This document shows, piece after piece, positions 1 to 6,863 of a stretch of 8,523 nucleotides of DNA (within the stretch, counting starts at the first letter, position 1; each line of letters begins with the position of its first letter). The notes below the pieces were generated by a model, which saw only the letters and a list, made by a program, of their open reading frames with translations, did no database searches and was not told where the DNA came from. Location of the stretch: the NCBI GenBank assembly GCA_007118195.1, contig SKSA01000240.1, positions 1-8,523 of the forward strand, written 5' to 3'. The stretch comes from Anaerobacillus sp. GTDB taxonomy: Bacteria; Bacillota; Bacilli; Bacillales; Anaerobacillaceae. Made by a program: the position numbers and the translations under genes.

Positions 1-36
1 ATACAAAACGCTCATGACGATTTACTCGTCACCATT

Positions 37-127
37 AAGAACGAAAAATGTCAGTCACCAGCAAATACTAAATAAAGACTTGGTAATTTCCGCCTCTTTA
101 CTTAGTATTTAAGCTAGCGATCTGACA
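37..127 (-). terminator. Long imperfect hairpin with U-tract, probable ppiB terminator
   Basis: An extended inverted repeat lies 26 bases beyond the ppiB stop. The outer stem is TGTCAG (49-54) with CTGACA (122-127). A short AGC/GCT stem (60-62 with 113-115) follows, and then a 16-bp inner stem (63-78 with 95-110) with one G-T mismatch and a 16-base loop. On the minus strand the outer stem is followed at once by TTTTTCGTTCTT (37-48), which suits a rho-independent terminator for ppiB. The stem is longer, more AT-rich and more interrupted than usual for a terminator, so it could instead be a palindromic repeat that happens to sit here. Confidence 0.5.
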
Positions 128-152
128 CTTATCAAACAACCTCTTTAATTTA

Positions 153-587
153 TTACTCTTCCCAAACTTTCACTTCGCTCATAACATCATTTTGTTTAAT
201 ACGATCGACAACATCCATTCCTTCAATTACTCGACCGAACACAGTATGAACTCCATCTAAATGAGGTTGTGGGTCAAAAAGAATAAAAAATTGACTACCG
301 CCAGTATTACGACCAGCATGAGCCATTGAAAGATAACCACGCCCATGCTTATGTGGGTTACCTTCTGTTTCACATTTAATTGTATAACCTGGACCACCTG
401 TTCCATTCCCGATTGGACAACCACCTTGTGCTACAAATCCAGGAATAACTCGATGAAACGTTAAACCGTTATAAAAACCTTCGTTAGCAAGCTTTTCGAA
501 GTTTTCTACAGTACCAGGAGCTTCCTCAGGGAAAAATTCAATCACAATCTTTTCACCATTTTCAAATGCAATACTACCTTTTTTCAC
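153..587 (-). CDS. ppiB: Cyclophilin-type peptidyl-prolyl cis-trans isomerase B
   Basis: A cytoplasmic prolyl isomerase that speeds cis-trans isomerisation of X-Pro bonds during protein folding. At 144 aa it is a single minimal cyclophilin domain, close to the 143 aa of B. subtilis PpiB. The core motif [13 protein letters not shown] is at residues 44-56, with the catalytic Arg46 and Gln54. It is followed by [15 protein letters not shown] (88-102) and [12 protein letters not shown] (109-120). His109 replaces the tryptophan that confers strong cyclosporin binding in human CypA, as in other bacterial forms. There is no signal peptide. I chose the GTG at 585-587 because a GAGGAGG site lies 9 bases upstream and the resulting N-terminus ([13 protein letters not shown]) aligns with B. 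subtilis MKTGYFLLEDGNK. The open frame extends six codons further to a TTG, but that TTG lies inside the ribosome binding site. The gene appears monocistronic, downstream of lysA. Confidence 0.96.
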   Translation of the reverse strand: MKKGSIAFENGEKIVIEFFPEEAPGTVENFEKLANEGFYNGLTFHRVIPGFVAQGGCPIGNGTGGPGYTIKCETEGNPHKHGRGYLSMAHAGRNTGGSQFFILFDPQPHLDGVHTVFGRVIEGMDVVDRIKQNDVMSEVKVWEE

Positions 588-596
588 GTTATGTAT

Positions 597-603
597 CCTC
601 CTC
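597..603 (-). promoter_or_regulatory. Ribosome binding site of ppiB
   Basis: GAGGAGG on the minus strand, a near-perfect match to the 16S rRNA 3' end, lies 9 bases before the GTG at 585-587. It decides the start, since the longer frame opens with a TTG (603-605) inside this very site. Confidence 0.88.
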
Positions 604-659
604 AAAATAAAAACTTAGTTACTTTCGTTATGAAAATAACTTATGATGTTGCTCAACCT

Positions 660-689
660 ATTTTACTATATTTTATAATGAAAATACAA
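660..689 (-). promoter_or_regulatory. Candidate sigma-A promoter for ppiB
   Basis: On the minus strand TTGTAT (684-689) and TAAAAT (660-665) are 18 bases apart. The -10 matches sigma-A in five of six positions, but the -35 matches only in its TTG. The leader to the GTG start would be about 65 bases. The -35 overlaps the downstream arm of an imperfect inverted repeat (679-734). An alternative pair, TTGAGC with CATAAC further downstream, cannot be excluded. Confidence 0.35.
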
Positions 690-732
690 TTTGAAGGGCT
701 CGTTCGATAAATTCGATCAGCAAATGTATTTT

Positions 733-780
733 CATACAAAGAGACAAACTTTGAATGAAGTTCACTCTAGGTTTGTCTCT
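733..780 (-). terminator. Probable lysA terminator
   Basis: A perfect 10-bp inverted repeat, AGAGACAAAC (740-749) with GTTTGTCTCT (771-780), begins 11 bases after the lysA stop codon. The 21-base loop can form a small inner TGAA/TTCA stem. On the minus strand the stem ends in TCTCT and runs into TTTGTATG, a weak U-rich tail. Its position right after lysA supports termination. The large loop and poor U-tract keep confidence moderate. Confidence 0.5.
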
Positions 781-791
781 AGATATACTAT

Positions 792-2111
792 TTATTTTGT
801 GGTAGTACCATCTAATGAAAGGTCAAGACCTACAATATCATCGTAAGTTTCTCGTTTGACTACAAGGGTACTTTTACCATTTTCTACAAATACCACCGCT
901 GGCCTAGGAATTCTATTGTAATTATTAGCCATCGAATATCCATAGGCACCAGTACAGAAGACAGCTAAAATATCTCCTGGTTTTGCAAAAGGTAGAGCAA
1001 TGTCCCAGATTAACATATCACCACTTTCACAACATTTACCGGCAATGGAGTATGTTTCTTGGTTCTTTTCATTACTTCTATTTGCAATAACTGCTTCGTA
1101 CTGCGCTTGGTATAGAGCTGGGCGCAAATTGTCTGTCATACCACCGTCTACTGAAAGATAATGCCTAACCTCAGGTATTTCTTTTTCAGAACCTATTGTA
1201 TATAAAGTTGTGCCTGCATCACCAACAAGAGAACGGCCTGGCTCAATCCAAATCTCAGGTATTTCTATTCCTAACTTTTCTGATTGAATTTCTACTGCAT
1301 CAATAGTTGCATCGACATATTGTGAAACTGGAAGTGGTGTGTCCCCTTCAATATAACGAATTCCAAATCCACCACCGAGATTCAAAACTTTCGGTGCATA
1401 GTTTAACTTCGTTTTCCACTCTGCTAAATATGAGAATATTTTTTCTACAGCTAACGTAAAGCCTGTCGTTTCAAAAATTTGTGAGCCAATATGACAATGC
1501 AACCCTAACAATTTAAATGCATCATCGTCACTTACCATTTGAATCGCCTCTTCAGCTTGACCAGTAATTAAATCAAAACCAAATTTTGAATCTTCTTGCC
1601 CAGTGGAAATATATTCGTGAGTATGGGCTTCAACACCTGGGGTAATACGAAGCAAAACAGATACAGTTTTATTATGTTTTTGGGCAGCTTCTTTTAATAA
1701 TTCGATTTCAAAAAAATTGTCGACGACAAAACAACCGATTCCCGCTTCAACCGCCATATCTATTTCTAAAAAGCTTTTATTATTCCCATGGAAGTGAATT
1801 TTCTCTACTGGAAATCCTGCCACTAGAGCTGTGTGCAGTTCCCCGCCCGAAACAACATCTAAACTTAATTGTAACTCTTTTGCAAGCTGTACCATAGCAA
1901 CACAACTAAAGGCTTTACTCGCATAGGCTACTTGAGCTTGTATTCCTCTCTTTTTAAAAGCTTGCACAAATTCATATGCACGCTCTTTAATTAATGCAAC
2001 ATCATAAACATATAAAGGTGTGCCGTACTTTTCTTGTAATATAGTACAATCAACACCACCAATTTCTAAATGACCTAAGTCATTTACTAAACTTGTTCCA
2101 TGTTTGTACAT
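792..2111 (-). CDS. lysA: Diaminopimelate decarboxylase
   Basis: A PLP enzyme that decarboxylates meso-2,6-diaminopimelate to L-lysine, the last step of lysine synthesis. The 439 aa length and layout fit fold-type III decarboxylases: an N-terminal alpha/beta barrel followed by a beta-barrel domain. The PLP lysine is Lys66 in AYASKAF. HCHIGSQ at 205-211 holds the histidine that stacks on the cofactor, GGGFG at 246-250 binds phosphate, and EPGRS spans 290-294. CESGD at 361-365 carries the cysteine contributed across the dimer, and GAYGYSM is at 388-394. All active-site motifs are intact. The ATG is preceded by AGAGGAG with 8 bases of spacing. A strong terminator separates the gene from spoVAF, so it is probably transcribed on its own. 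No lysine riboswitch fits in the short leader. Its substrate pathway also supplies the DPA precursor and the DAP of peptidoglycan. Confidence 0.98.
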   Translation of the reverse strand: MYKHGTSLVNDLGHLEIGGVDCTILQEKYGTPLYVYDVALIKERAYEFVQAFKKRGIQAQVAYASKAFSCVAMVQLAKELQLSLDVVSGGELHTALVAGFPVEKIHFHGNNKSFLEIDMAVEAGIGCFVVDNFFEIELLKEAAQKHNKTVSVLLRITPGVEAHTHEYISTGQEDSKFGFDLITGQAEEAIQMVSDDDAFKLLGLHCHIGSQIFETTGFTLAVEKIFSYLAEWKTKLNYAPKVLNLGGGFGIRYIEGDTPLPVSQYVDATIDAVEIQSEKLGIEIPEIWIEPGRSLVGDAGTTLYTIGSEKEIPEVRHYLSVDGGMTDNLRPALYQAQYEAVIANRSNEKNQETYSIAGKCCESGDMLIWDIALPFAKPGDILAVFCTGAYGYSMANNYNRIPRPAVVFVENGKSTLVVKRETYDDIVGLDLSLDGTTTK

Positions 2112-2157
2112 TCACGATACTCCTCTCAATAATTGTGAATGTTGAATTTCAAATGTT

Positions 2158-2166
2158 TCTATACCA
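2158..2166 (-). promoter_or_regulatory. Candidate extended -10 promoter element for lysA
   Basis: TGGTATAGA on the minus strand resembles an extended -10 sigma-A element (TGnTATAAT). It lies about 47 bases before the lysA ATG. The best -35 candidates, TTGGAT (2178-2183, 14-base spacer) and TTGAAT (2184-2189, 20-base spacer), are poorly spaced, so the call is tentative. An 11-bp palindrome (2142-2152) covers the predicted start site. Confidence 0.3.
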
Positions 2167-2237
2167 CTTACTAAACAATCCAAATTCAATATTCTGATTT
2201 TTTCGGCAGTAATTCTTCCCCAACTTTTTGAATTTCC

Positions 2238-2277
2238 TATATAAAAAGGTGGCTAATGTAAGTTACATTAGCCACCT
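2238..2277 (-). terminator. Rho-independent terminator of the spoVA operon
   Basis: A perfect 14-bp inverted repeat, AGGTGGCTAATGTA (2247-2260) with TACATTAGCCACCT (2264-2277), has a 3-base loop. On the minus strand it is followed by TTTTTATAT (2238-2246), the expected U-tract. It lies about 100 bases beyond the spoVAF stop and insulates lysA. No T-tract follows the stem on the plus strand, so termination is one-directional. Confidence 0.9.
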
Positions 2278-2301
2278 AGAAAAAGCTATTCGTAACCTCA
2301 C
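2263..2301 (-). other. Possible 12-codon mini-ORF running into the terminator
   Basis: Downstream of spoVAF a GTG at 2299-2301 is preceded, 9 bases away, by a strong GGAGGA (2311-2316). The frame encodes MRLRIAFSRWLM, with three arginines (AGG, CGA, AGG), and stops at TAA (2263-2265) on the loop edge of the terminator. A ribosome finishing this frame would cover the 5' arm of the hairpin. It could be chance or a leader peptide; nothing shows that it is translated. It has no lysine codon, so lysine-sensing attenuation is not supported. Confidence 0.2.
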
Positions 2302-2380
2302 GTTTAGTAGTCCTCCACCACCTACGGCAATGAAAATATTACGTAAAACTTTATCATATAATCTTTAATTACGCAATATG

Positions 2381-3880
2381 TTAATTCGCAGGTTGCTTAT
2401 TAGGATTTCGCGGATGAACAATGCTCGGTCGTCTCTTTTTAATTGGCACTGACAATCTCACCAAAATATCTAAAAATGCTTTTGGGTAAAACGGTAAGAA
2501 CGGCCATAAATAAGGTGTATTTAAAGGTTTCATACTTGCAATAATTAGGATCATTACAGTAAGAGCAATTAAAAAACCTGGAACTTTAAAGAAGAACACT
2601 ACTACTAATAATAATATTCGAACAAGCTTTAAAGCAATACCTAATTCATAACTAGGTGTCGCAAATGTGCCAATGGCCCCTAAAGCAACATAAAGGATGA
2701 CTTCAGGAACAAACAAACCAACCTCTATTGCAATTTCACCAATTAATAAAGCAGCAACTAAACCTAAAGCAGTTGCGAGTGGCGACGGGGTATGAATAGC
2801 AGCCATCCGGAGTAGTTCTATTCCAATTTCCGCTATGATAATTTGGGCGAAAATCGGAACATTTGTCGTCTCATTAGGTCCGACAAAGTCTAACATTTCA
2901 GGAACTATATCTGGCTGCATGACTAACAAAAGCCATAACGGCAAAATAAGTAAGGCAAATATCATGCCCGAAAACCGAACCCAACGCAAAAACGTACCAA
3001 TGAGAGGCGCTTGCCTAAACTCTTCAGCATGCTGCACATGGTGAAAAAATGTCGTTGGCAATATAATTACACTTGGAGAGGCATCCACGTATATGACGAC
3101 ATGCCCCTCAAGTAAATGTGTTGCTGCCACATCCGGACGTTCAGTATAACGGACAAGAGGAAAAGGATTTAATCCTTGTTTGACGATAAATTCTTCAACC
3201 ACTTTATCAGCCATTGTTAAACCATCAATTTCAATTGCTTCAAGTTCCTTTTTTACAATCTCAATTAAATCCGGATCTGCAATATCTTTTATGTAAGCAA
3301 CACAGATATCTGTTTTTGAACGCACACCTACTTGTAAAATTTCATGCCTTAATCTTTCATCTCTAATTCTTCTTCTCGTTAAAGCCGTATTTTGAATAAT
3401 ATTTTCAGTGTAGCCATCTCTAGCGCCCCTAACCACTCTTTCTGTATCTGGTTCTTCGGGACCTCTCCCTGGATAACTACGAACATCAATTACTAGAGCT
3501 TCAGTCTCACCCTCGATTAAAATAAATATGAGACCTGATAACATTTGGTCAACTGCTTCATCTAGTGTTTTTACTGGTTCTACTTGAACGTGTGTTAACC
3601 GATTTTCAATTTGCTGTTTCACACGAAGTTCACGCTTTTCAGCTGCATCTAAGAACATTAATTCTTTTAGTAATTCAATAATATTTTGAATATCGCAAAG
3701 ACCATTAACAAAATAAAATTGTACTTCTTTATCTAAGATCGATAATTTTCGAACGCCTACATCAAAGCTTGTCCCAATACCAACTTTATCTTTTAAATAT
3801 TTTTCATTATCCCTGATCGTGCTTGAGACTTGTTGCTTTGCACTTTCTGCATTGTTTTTTTCAACGATATCATTACTCAT
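2381..3880 (-). CDS. spoVAF: Stage V sporulation protein AF, GerA-family germination membrane protein
   Basis: Relative of the GerA-type germinant receptor A subunits, found in the inner spore membrane. In B. subtilis it is not needed for DPA uptake but speeds germination, reportedly as an ion channel with a partner protein. At 499 aa it is close to B. subtilis SpoVAF (about 493 aa). A soluble N-terminal half (1-300) carries the family signature [18 protein letters not shown] (135-152). The C-terminal half is hydrophobic, with likely membrane segments near 303-322, 341-358, 366-390, 393-407 and 417-450, then a short basic tail. The ATG overlaps the end of spoVAEa by 8 bases. It has its own strong ribosome site (AAAGGAG, 9 bases upstream), so translation is both coupled and independently initiated. 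It is the last gene of the operon, followed by a strong terminator. Confidence 0.96.
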   Translation of the reverse strand: MSNDIVEKNNAESAKQQVSSTIRDNEKYLKDKVGIGTSFDVGVRKLSILDKEVQFYFVNGLCDIQNIIELLKELMFLDAAEKRELRVKQQIENRLTHVQVEPVKTLDEAVDQMLSGLIFILIEGETEALVIDVRSYPGRGPEEPDTERVVRGARDGYTENIIQNTALTRRRIRDERLRHEILQVGVRSKTDICVAYIKDIADPDLIEIVKKELEAIEIDGLTMADKVVEEFIVKQGLNPFPLVRYTERPDVAATHLLEGHVVIYVDASPSVIILPTTFFHHVQHAEEFRQAPLIGTFLRWVRFSGMIFALLILPLWLLLVMQPDIVPEMLDFVGPNETTNVPIFAQIIIAEIGIELLRMAAIHTPSPLATALGLVAALLIGEIAIEVGLFVPEVILYVALGAIGTFATPSYELGIALKLVRILLLVVVFFFKVPGFLIALTVMILIIASMKPLNTPYLWPFLPFYPKAFLDILVRLSVPIKKRRPSIVHPRNPNKQPAN

Positions 3881-4439
3881 TGTATTCGCTCCTTTCTAAA
3901 ATAAGTTCAACGGCTTTTTTGGTTATTGGAGCCCCCTTTTCTATTTCATCTTTCCCTGACATTTTACCAATATCGCCAACCCCAACGATAAAAGGGATGC
4001 CTAATTCATTTAAGTTGTATACTGTATCACCATTTATTCTCCCTATCTCAATATCAGGTAATCCGAACTTATCTACACCGTATTCGGTTAAGTTTCCGTT
4101 TCGATCAATACTAACATCCACTTTAGCCCATTCACTATCGTGAGTTTTAGATGCTACGGCAATTGCTCCTATAATTTGTAGACCATTATGAGTTGCGACA
4201 TAACGTAACGCTTCTTCACCTGGTCCTTCCTCTGTATAGCCACAATCATCAAACATAACGAGGACTGGATCATAAGGTGTTTTATTTATTAAACGAACTA
4301 ATTGTTCACCAGTTAATTTGGTTGGATTTCCCCATGAGTTTGAAATACAACGTCCCCCAATCTCTTTGGCAACATGCTCTACTGCTCTCCTAGCCGATTC
4401 ATCACCATCAGTTATTAAGATCACCCTCTTCTTTTCCAT
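3873..4439 (-). CDS. spoVAEa: Stage V sporulation protein AE, soluble subunit (SpoVAEa)
   Basis: The soluble SpoVAE protein, 188 aa, slightly shorter than the roughly 200 aa B. subtilis form. It has no signal peptide or membrane segment. Its molecular function is not established, and in B. subtilis it is reported to be dispensable for DPA uptake but to affect germination. Visible conserved blocks are [16 protein letters not shown] (6-21), [11 protein letters not shown] (57-67), [14 protein letters not shown] (91-104), [18 protein letters not shown] (107-124) and VGVGDIGKM (152-160). The acidic DGDE and FDD motifs after hydrophobic strands recall TOPRIM-type folds, which is my inference only. 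The ATG follows the spoVAEb stop by 4 bases, and AAGGA (4449-4453) inside the end of spoVAEb serves as ribosome site. Its own end overlaps spoVAF by 8 bases. Confidence 0.95.
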   Translation of the reverse strand: MEKKRVILITDGDESARRAVEHVAKEIGGRCISNSWGNPTKLTGEQLVRLINKTPYDPVLVMFDDCGYTEEGPGEEALRYVATHNGLQIIGAIAVASKTHDSEWAKVDVSIDRNGNLTEYGVDKFGLPDIEIGRINGDTVYNLNELGIPFIVGVGDIGKMSGKDEIEKGAPITKKAVELILERSEYNE

Positions 4440-4443
4440 GGTT

Positions 4444-4794
4444 TCATCCTTTCGGTTTGAAAAATATTGCCACTAAAAAGCCAAATAAAATGGCCGAAGA
4501 AATTCCTGCTGAGGTTACTTCAAAAATCCCCATTCCAATTCCTAAAAACCCAGATTTTTGTGCTTCTGTCATCGCTCCGTGTACTAAAGAATGCCCAAAA
4601 CTAGTGATTGGTACGATAGCGCCAGCTCCCGCAAAATCAACGAGGCGATCATAAAGGTGAAAACCGTCTAAAAGAGCACCGATAACAACTAATGAGCTCA
4701 TAACATGTGCTGGTGAAAGTTTAAAGAAATCTAACATTAACTGTCCTACTACACAAATTAGCCCACCAACTGTAAATGCAACTATGTACTCCAC
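4444..4794 (-). CDS. spoVAEb: Stage V sporulation protein AE, membrane subunit (SpoVAEb)
   Basis: A small integral membrane protein of the SpoVA DPA channel, essential in B. subtilis for DPA uptake into the forespore. With the GTG start at 4792-4794 it is 116 aa, the length I recall for B. subtilis. Hydrophobic segments lie near 4-22, 33-45, 52-70 and 84-113. The loop [20 protein letters not shown] (48-67) is shared with SpoVAC, so the two are paralogues. I chose the GTG because AAAGGGG lies 8 bases before it and the N-terminus then aligns with the family ([14 protein letters not shown]). The frame stays open to a TTG at 4810-4812, but that start would lack a ribosome site and would precede the real one. 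A 146-base gap separates it from spoVAD, unlike the tight packing of the rest of the operon. Confidence 0.95.
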   Translation of the reverse strand: MEYIVAFTVGGLICVVGQLMLDFFKLSPAHVMSSLVVIGALLDGFHLYDRLVDFAGAGAIVPITSFGHSLVHGAMTEAQKSGFLGIGMGIFEVTSAGISSAILFGFLVAIFFKPKG

Positions 4795-4802
4795 TATGAC
4801 GT

Positions 4803-4809
4803 CCCCTTT
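4803..4809 (-). promoter_or_regulatory. Ribosome binding site of spoVAEb
   Basis: AAAGGGG on the minus strand lies 8 bases ahead of the GTG at 4792-4794. It supports that start over the upstream TTG (4810-4812), which sits immediately before this site. Confidence 0.75.
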
Positions 4810-4940
4810 CAAGTCTTCGTTTCATTTAAGATGATATGTAGTAAGAACAACACTATAGTTTCCTTTATATTTACCCATTTAAACGGTTTTCATTAAGAAT
4901 AAAAATTGATAACTAGTAAATACGGTGCTCCCCTCTTTTG

Positions 4941-5942
4941 TTAATCACCTCCATATTCAAAAGAAACGCCGTGGGCGATACACGGAATAGATTCATTTTG
5001 TTGAATCATTAGCGGATTTAGTAATGCTCCCGTTGCAACAACTAATAATCGACGTATCATACCGTGTGCTAATTCATCAAATAAATGGCTAAACGTAACT
5101 ACTGCCGAGCATGCACAACCACTTCCACCCGAAAAAACTTTTTGATCTCCGCTATAAATTAAAATTCCACAATCTTGGTGGTTTTTATAAATATCAATTC
5201 CTTCATCAAATAATAAGCTTTTCAAAATAGGTGTTCCTACTCTAGATAAATCACCCGTTACAATCACATCGTAATCTTCAGGCTTACGCTCTAAATCTTC
5301 TAAGTGCGTTTTAATGGTCTGTACTGCCGCAGGAGCCATTGCAGCACCCATATTGAAAGGACTTGTTACACCTAGGTCAACAACTTTTCCAACAGTTGCT
5401 GCCTCTACTTTTATTTTGGATTTTTTTTTACTTATATATGCAGCGCCTGAACCTGTTACCGTATACATAGCCGTATTTGGTTTTTGCCCCCCAAATTCTG
5501 TAGGATAACGAAATTGTCGTTCAGCTGTAGCAAAATGACTACTCACAGCTGTAACTACATGTTCTGCGAACCCCCCGTCTAACAGGACTGAAGCTAATGT
5601 CAAAGCTTCCATTGAAGTTGAACAGGCATTAAATAAACCAAAAAAGGGGATTTCCTTTTCTCTTGCTACATAACTTGCTGTGATATTTTGATTTAATAAA
5701 TCTCCTCCAAGAAAAAAATCAATTTCTTCATTTTTTTTATTTGCTTTTTGTAAACATAGGTCAATAGCTTCAGACATTAATTTCCGCTCAGCTAATTCCC
5801 ACGTAGATTCACCACAATATAAATCATCATAAGATTTATCATAAGAAACTTTTAGTGGACCTTCAGCTTCTTTTGGACCAACAACAGTTGCTGTGCTTTG
5901 AATATAAATTCCATTGGTGAATTTTAGCGTTTGACTACCCAT
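4941..5942 (-). CDS. spoVAD: Stage V sporulation protein AD, DPA-binding thiolase-fold protein
   Basis: SpoVAD is the soluble SpoVA component that binds DPA (shown in B. subtilis) at the inner spore membrane, and is thought to gate or feed the channel. At 333 aa it is close to B. subtilis SpoVAD (338 aa) and has the thiolase/ketoacyl-synthase III architecture. Visible blocks are AGDLLNQN-like GGDLLNQNITASYVAR (79-94), FNACSTSME with Cys107 at the position of the thiolase nucleophile, TAERQFRYPTEFGGQKP (139-155), GSGAA (164-168), GGSGCACSAVV (272-282) and a C-terminal IAHG with His324. No membrane segment or signal peptide is present. The ATG is preceded by GGAGG with 6 bases of spacing, 17 bases after the spoVAC stop. 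The C-terminus ends slightly earlier than in B. subtilis but the conserved domain is complete. Confidence 0.97.
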   Translation of the reverse strand: MGSQTLKFTNGIYIQSTATVVGPKEAEGPLKVSYDKSYDDLYCGESTWELAERKLMSEAIDLCLQKANKKNEEIDFFLGGDLLNQNITASYVAREKEIPFFGLFNACSTSMEALTLASVLLDGGFAEHVVTAVSSHFATAERQFRYPTEFGGQKPNTAMYTVTGSGAAYISKKKSKIKVEAATVGKVVDLGVTSPFNMGAAMAPAAVQTIKTHLEDLERKPEDYDVIVTGDLSRVGTPILKSLLFDEGIDIYKNHQDCGILIYSGDQKVFSGGSGCACSAVVTFSHLFDELAHGMIRRLLVVATGALLNPLMIQQNESIPCIAHGVSFEYGGD

Positions 5943-5959
5943 TTACTGCCTCCGATTAT

Positions 5960-6427
5960 TTATGAAATTAACGTTTGTACAAGCAAGCGAATCATACTTA
6001 CGATATACGCAGAAACAACTCCAAATACAATGACTGCACCAGCCATTTTAAACATATTCCCAGCGATACCAAGTACAACTCCTTCACTTTTATGTTCTAA
6101 AGCACTACTTGCAATTGCATTTGAAAATCCGGTAACAGTGGCAATCGATCCTGCTCCTGCAAACTGCCCGATTCGATCATAAATACCGAACCCTGTTAAA
6201 ATAGCAGCTATAAAGATTAAAGTTCCAATCATTGCACTAGCAACCGTTTTTTCCGTTAAATCAAAATAATAAATGTAAATATTCATCAACCCTTGTCCAA
6301 AAGCACATATAATCCCACCAATTAAAAAAGCTTTGAAACAATTTTTAAAATAAGACGGTTTCGGTTGAAAAGGCTCGATCGCTTTTTTATATTTTTTTTT
6401 ATTTTTTTCTAATTGGTTTTGATCCAT
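5960..6427 (-). CDS. spoVAC: Stage V sporulation protein AC, DPA channel membrane subunit
   Basis: An integral membrane protein needed for DPA movement. B. subtilis SpoVAC is reported to behave as a mechanosensitive channel, opening on membrane tension and so contributing to DPA release in germination. At 155 aa it is close to the family length of about 150. A very basic cytoplasmic N-terminus (1-30, many Lys) precedes hydrophobic segments near 32-54, 62-82, 93-108 and 117-152. The loop GIYDRIGQFAGAGSIATVTG (81-100) resembles residues 46-64 of SpoVAEb. The ATG has GAAGGGG 7 bases upstream and follows the spoVAB stop by 13 bases. SpoVAC, SpoVAD and SpoVAEb form the functional core also found in mobile spoVA operons; here the core sits in the ancestral seven-gene operon. 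Confidence 0.97.
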   Translation of the reverse strand: MDQNQLEKNKKKYKKAIEPFQPKPSYFKNCFKAFLIGGIICAFGQGLMNIYIYYFDLTEKTVASAMIGTLIFIAAILTGFGIYDRIGQFAGAGSIATVTGFSNAIASSALEHKSEGVVLGIAGNMFKMAGAVIVFGVVSAYIVSMIRLLVQTLIS

Positions 6428-6440
6428 AAAATACCCCTTC

Positions 6441-6863
6441 TTATCTGTCTACAAAATAGATCCAGTGAAATAATGAACCAAAAATTTTTCCGAAAACAAT
6501 CGCCATTAGTAAATAAGTGATTTTCTCAGCAACTCCAACCCGTTTTGCAAGAATTGGAAAAACATTTAACACCTCTGTCAACGCTGCCGCTAATAAGCCT
6601 ACAAAAACACCTGCAAAAAGACCAATGAATACTACTAAAATACTCGGCAATCGAAAAATCGGTTCTCTTAAACTAATCCACGAACCAGTAACAGCACCGA
6701 CAATTACTCCCCATTCATAAAATCTGATATAATTTTTTGTTTTGGTTAATTGAGTTAATCGAGGAATCACACCTAAAACCGTTAAGAAAGCAACAAAACC
6801 AGCCCCAACAGCTAACCCTCCACCTAAGCCAAGAATAATCGCAATCGTATAATTAATGATCAT
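6441..6863 (-). CDS. spoVAB: Stage V sporulation protein AB, membrane protein
   Basis: A hydrophobic membrane protein of the SpoVA operon. Its exact role is unknown, but in B. subtilis it is required with the others for DPA uptake. With the ATG at 6861-6863 it is 140 aa, matching the roughly 141 aa family length. The start MIINYTIAIILGL aligns with B. subtilis MIVKHLFLIFTGL. Membrane segments lie near 4-32, 50-65, 74-97 and 114-137. Conserved stretches are GFVAFLTVLGVIPRL (22-36), LTEVLNVFPILAKR (95-108) and the C-terminal FGKIFGSLFHWIYFVDR (124-140). No good ribosome site precedes this ATG, but it lies 11 bases inside the end of spoVAA, so translation is probably coupled. Two in-frame ATGs further upstream (6891-6893 and 6903-6905) would add basic residues absent from relatives and also lack ribosome sites. 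Confidence 0.94.
   Translation of the reverse strand: MIINYTIAIILGLGGGLAVGAGFVAFLTVLGVIPRLTQLTKTKNYIRFYEWGVIVGAVTGSWISLREPIFRLPSILVVFIGLFAGVFVGLLAAALTEVLNVFPILAKRVGVAEKITYLLMAIVFGKIFGSLFHWIYFVDR

Noticed and set aside
15..31. Small hairpin TGACGA / TCGTCA
   Set aside because: A 6-bp stem without a U-tract or an adjacent gene in view; too short to support a call.
679..734. Imperfect hairpin TGAAAATACAATTTG / CAAATGTATTTTCA as a terminator
   Set aside because: The stem has a bulge, a loop of more than 25 bases and no U-tract on either strand; it overlaps the candidate ppiB promoter. It is left as AT-rich symmetry of unknown meaning.
2112..2240. Lysine riboswitch (L-box) ahead of lysA
   Set aside because: Only about 130 bases lie between the upstream terminator and lysA. 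I see none of the conserved L-box blocks and no terminator/antiterminator pair.
2265..2360. Longer open frame (...DKVLRNIFIAVGGGGLL...) overlapping the mini-ORF region
   Set aside because: It has no ATG, GTG or TTG start ahead of the glycine run, and it is in the same frame as the mini-ORF only by extension; no gene can be supported.
4827..4833. Internal sigma-G promoter before spoVAEb (CATCTTA)
   Set aside because: The -10 fits, but no GHATR-type -35 lies 17-18 bases upstream.
4822..4878. 18-codon frame MGKYKGNYSVVLTTYHLK in the spoVAD-spoVAEb gap
   Set aside because: No ribosome binding site precedes its ATG, and I recognise no relative; the neighbouring 14-codon frame with a plausible site is the better candidate.
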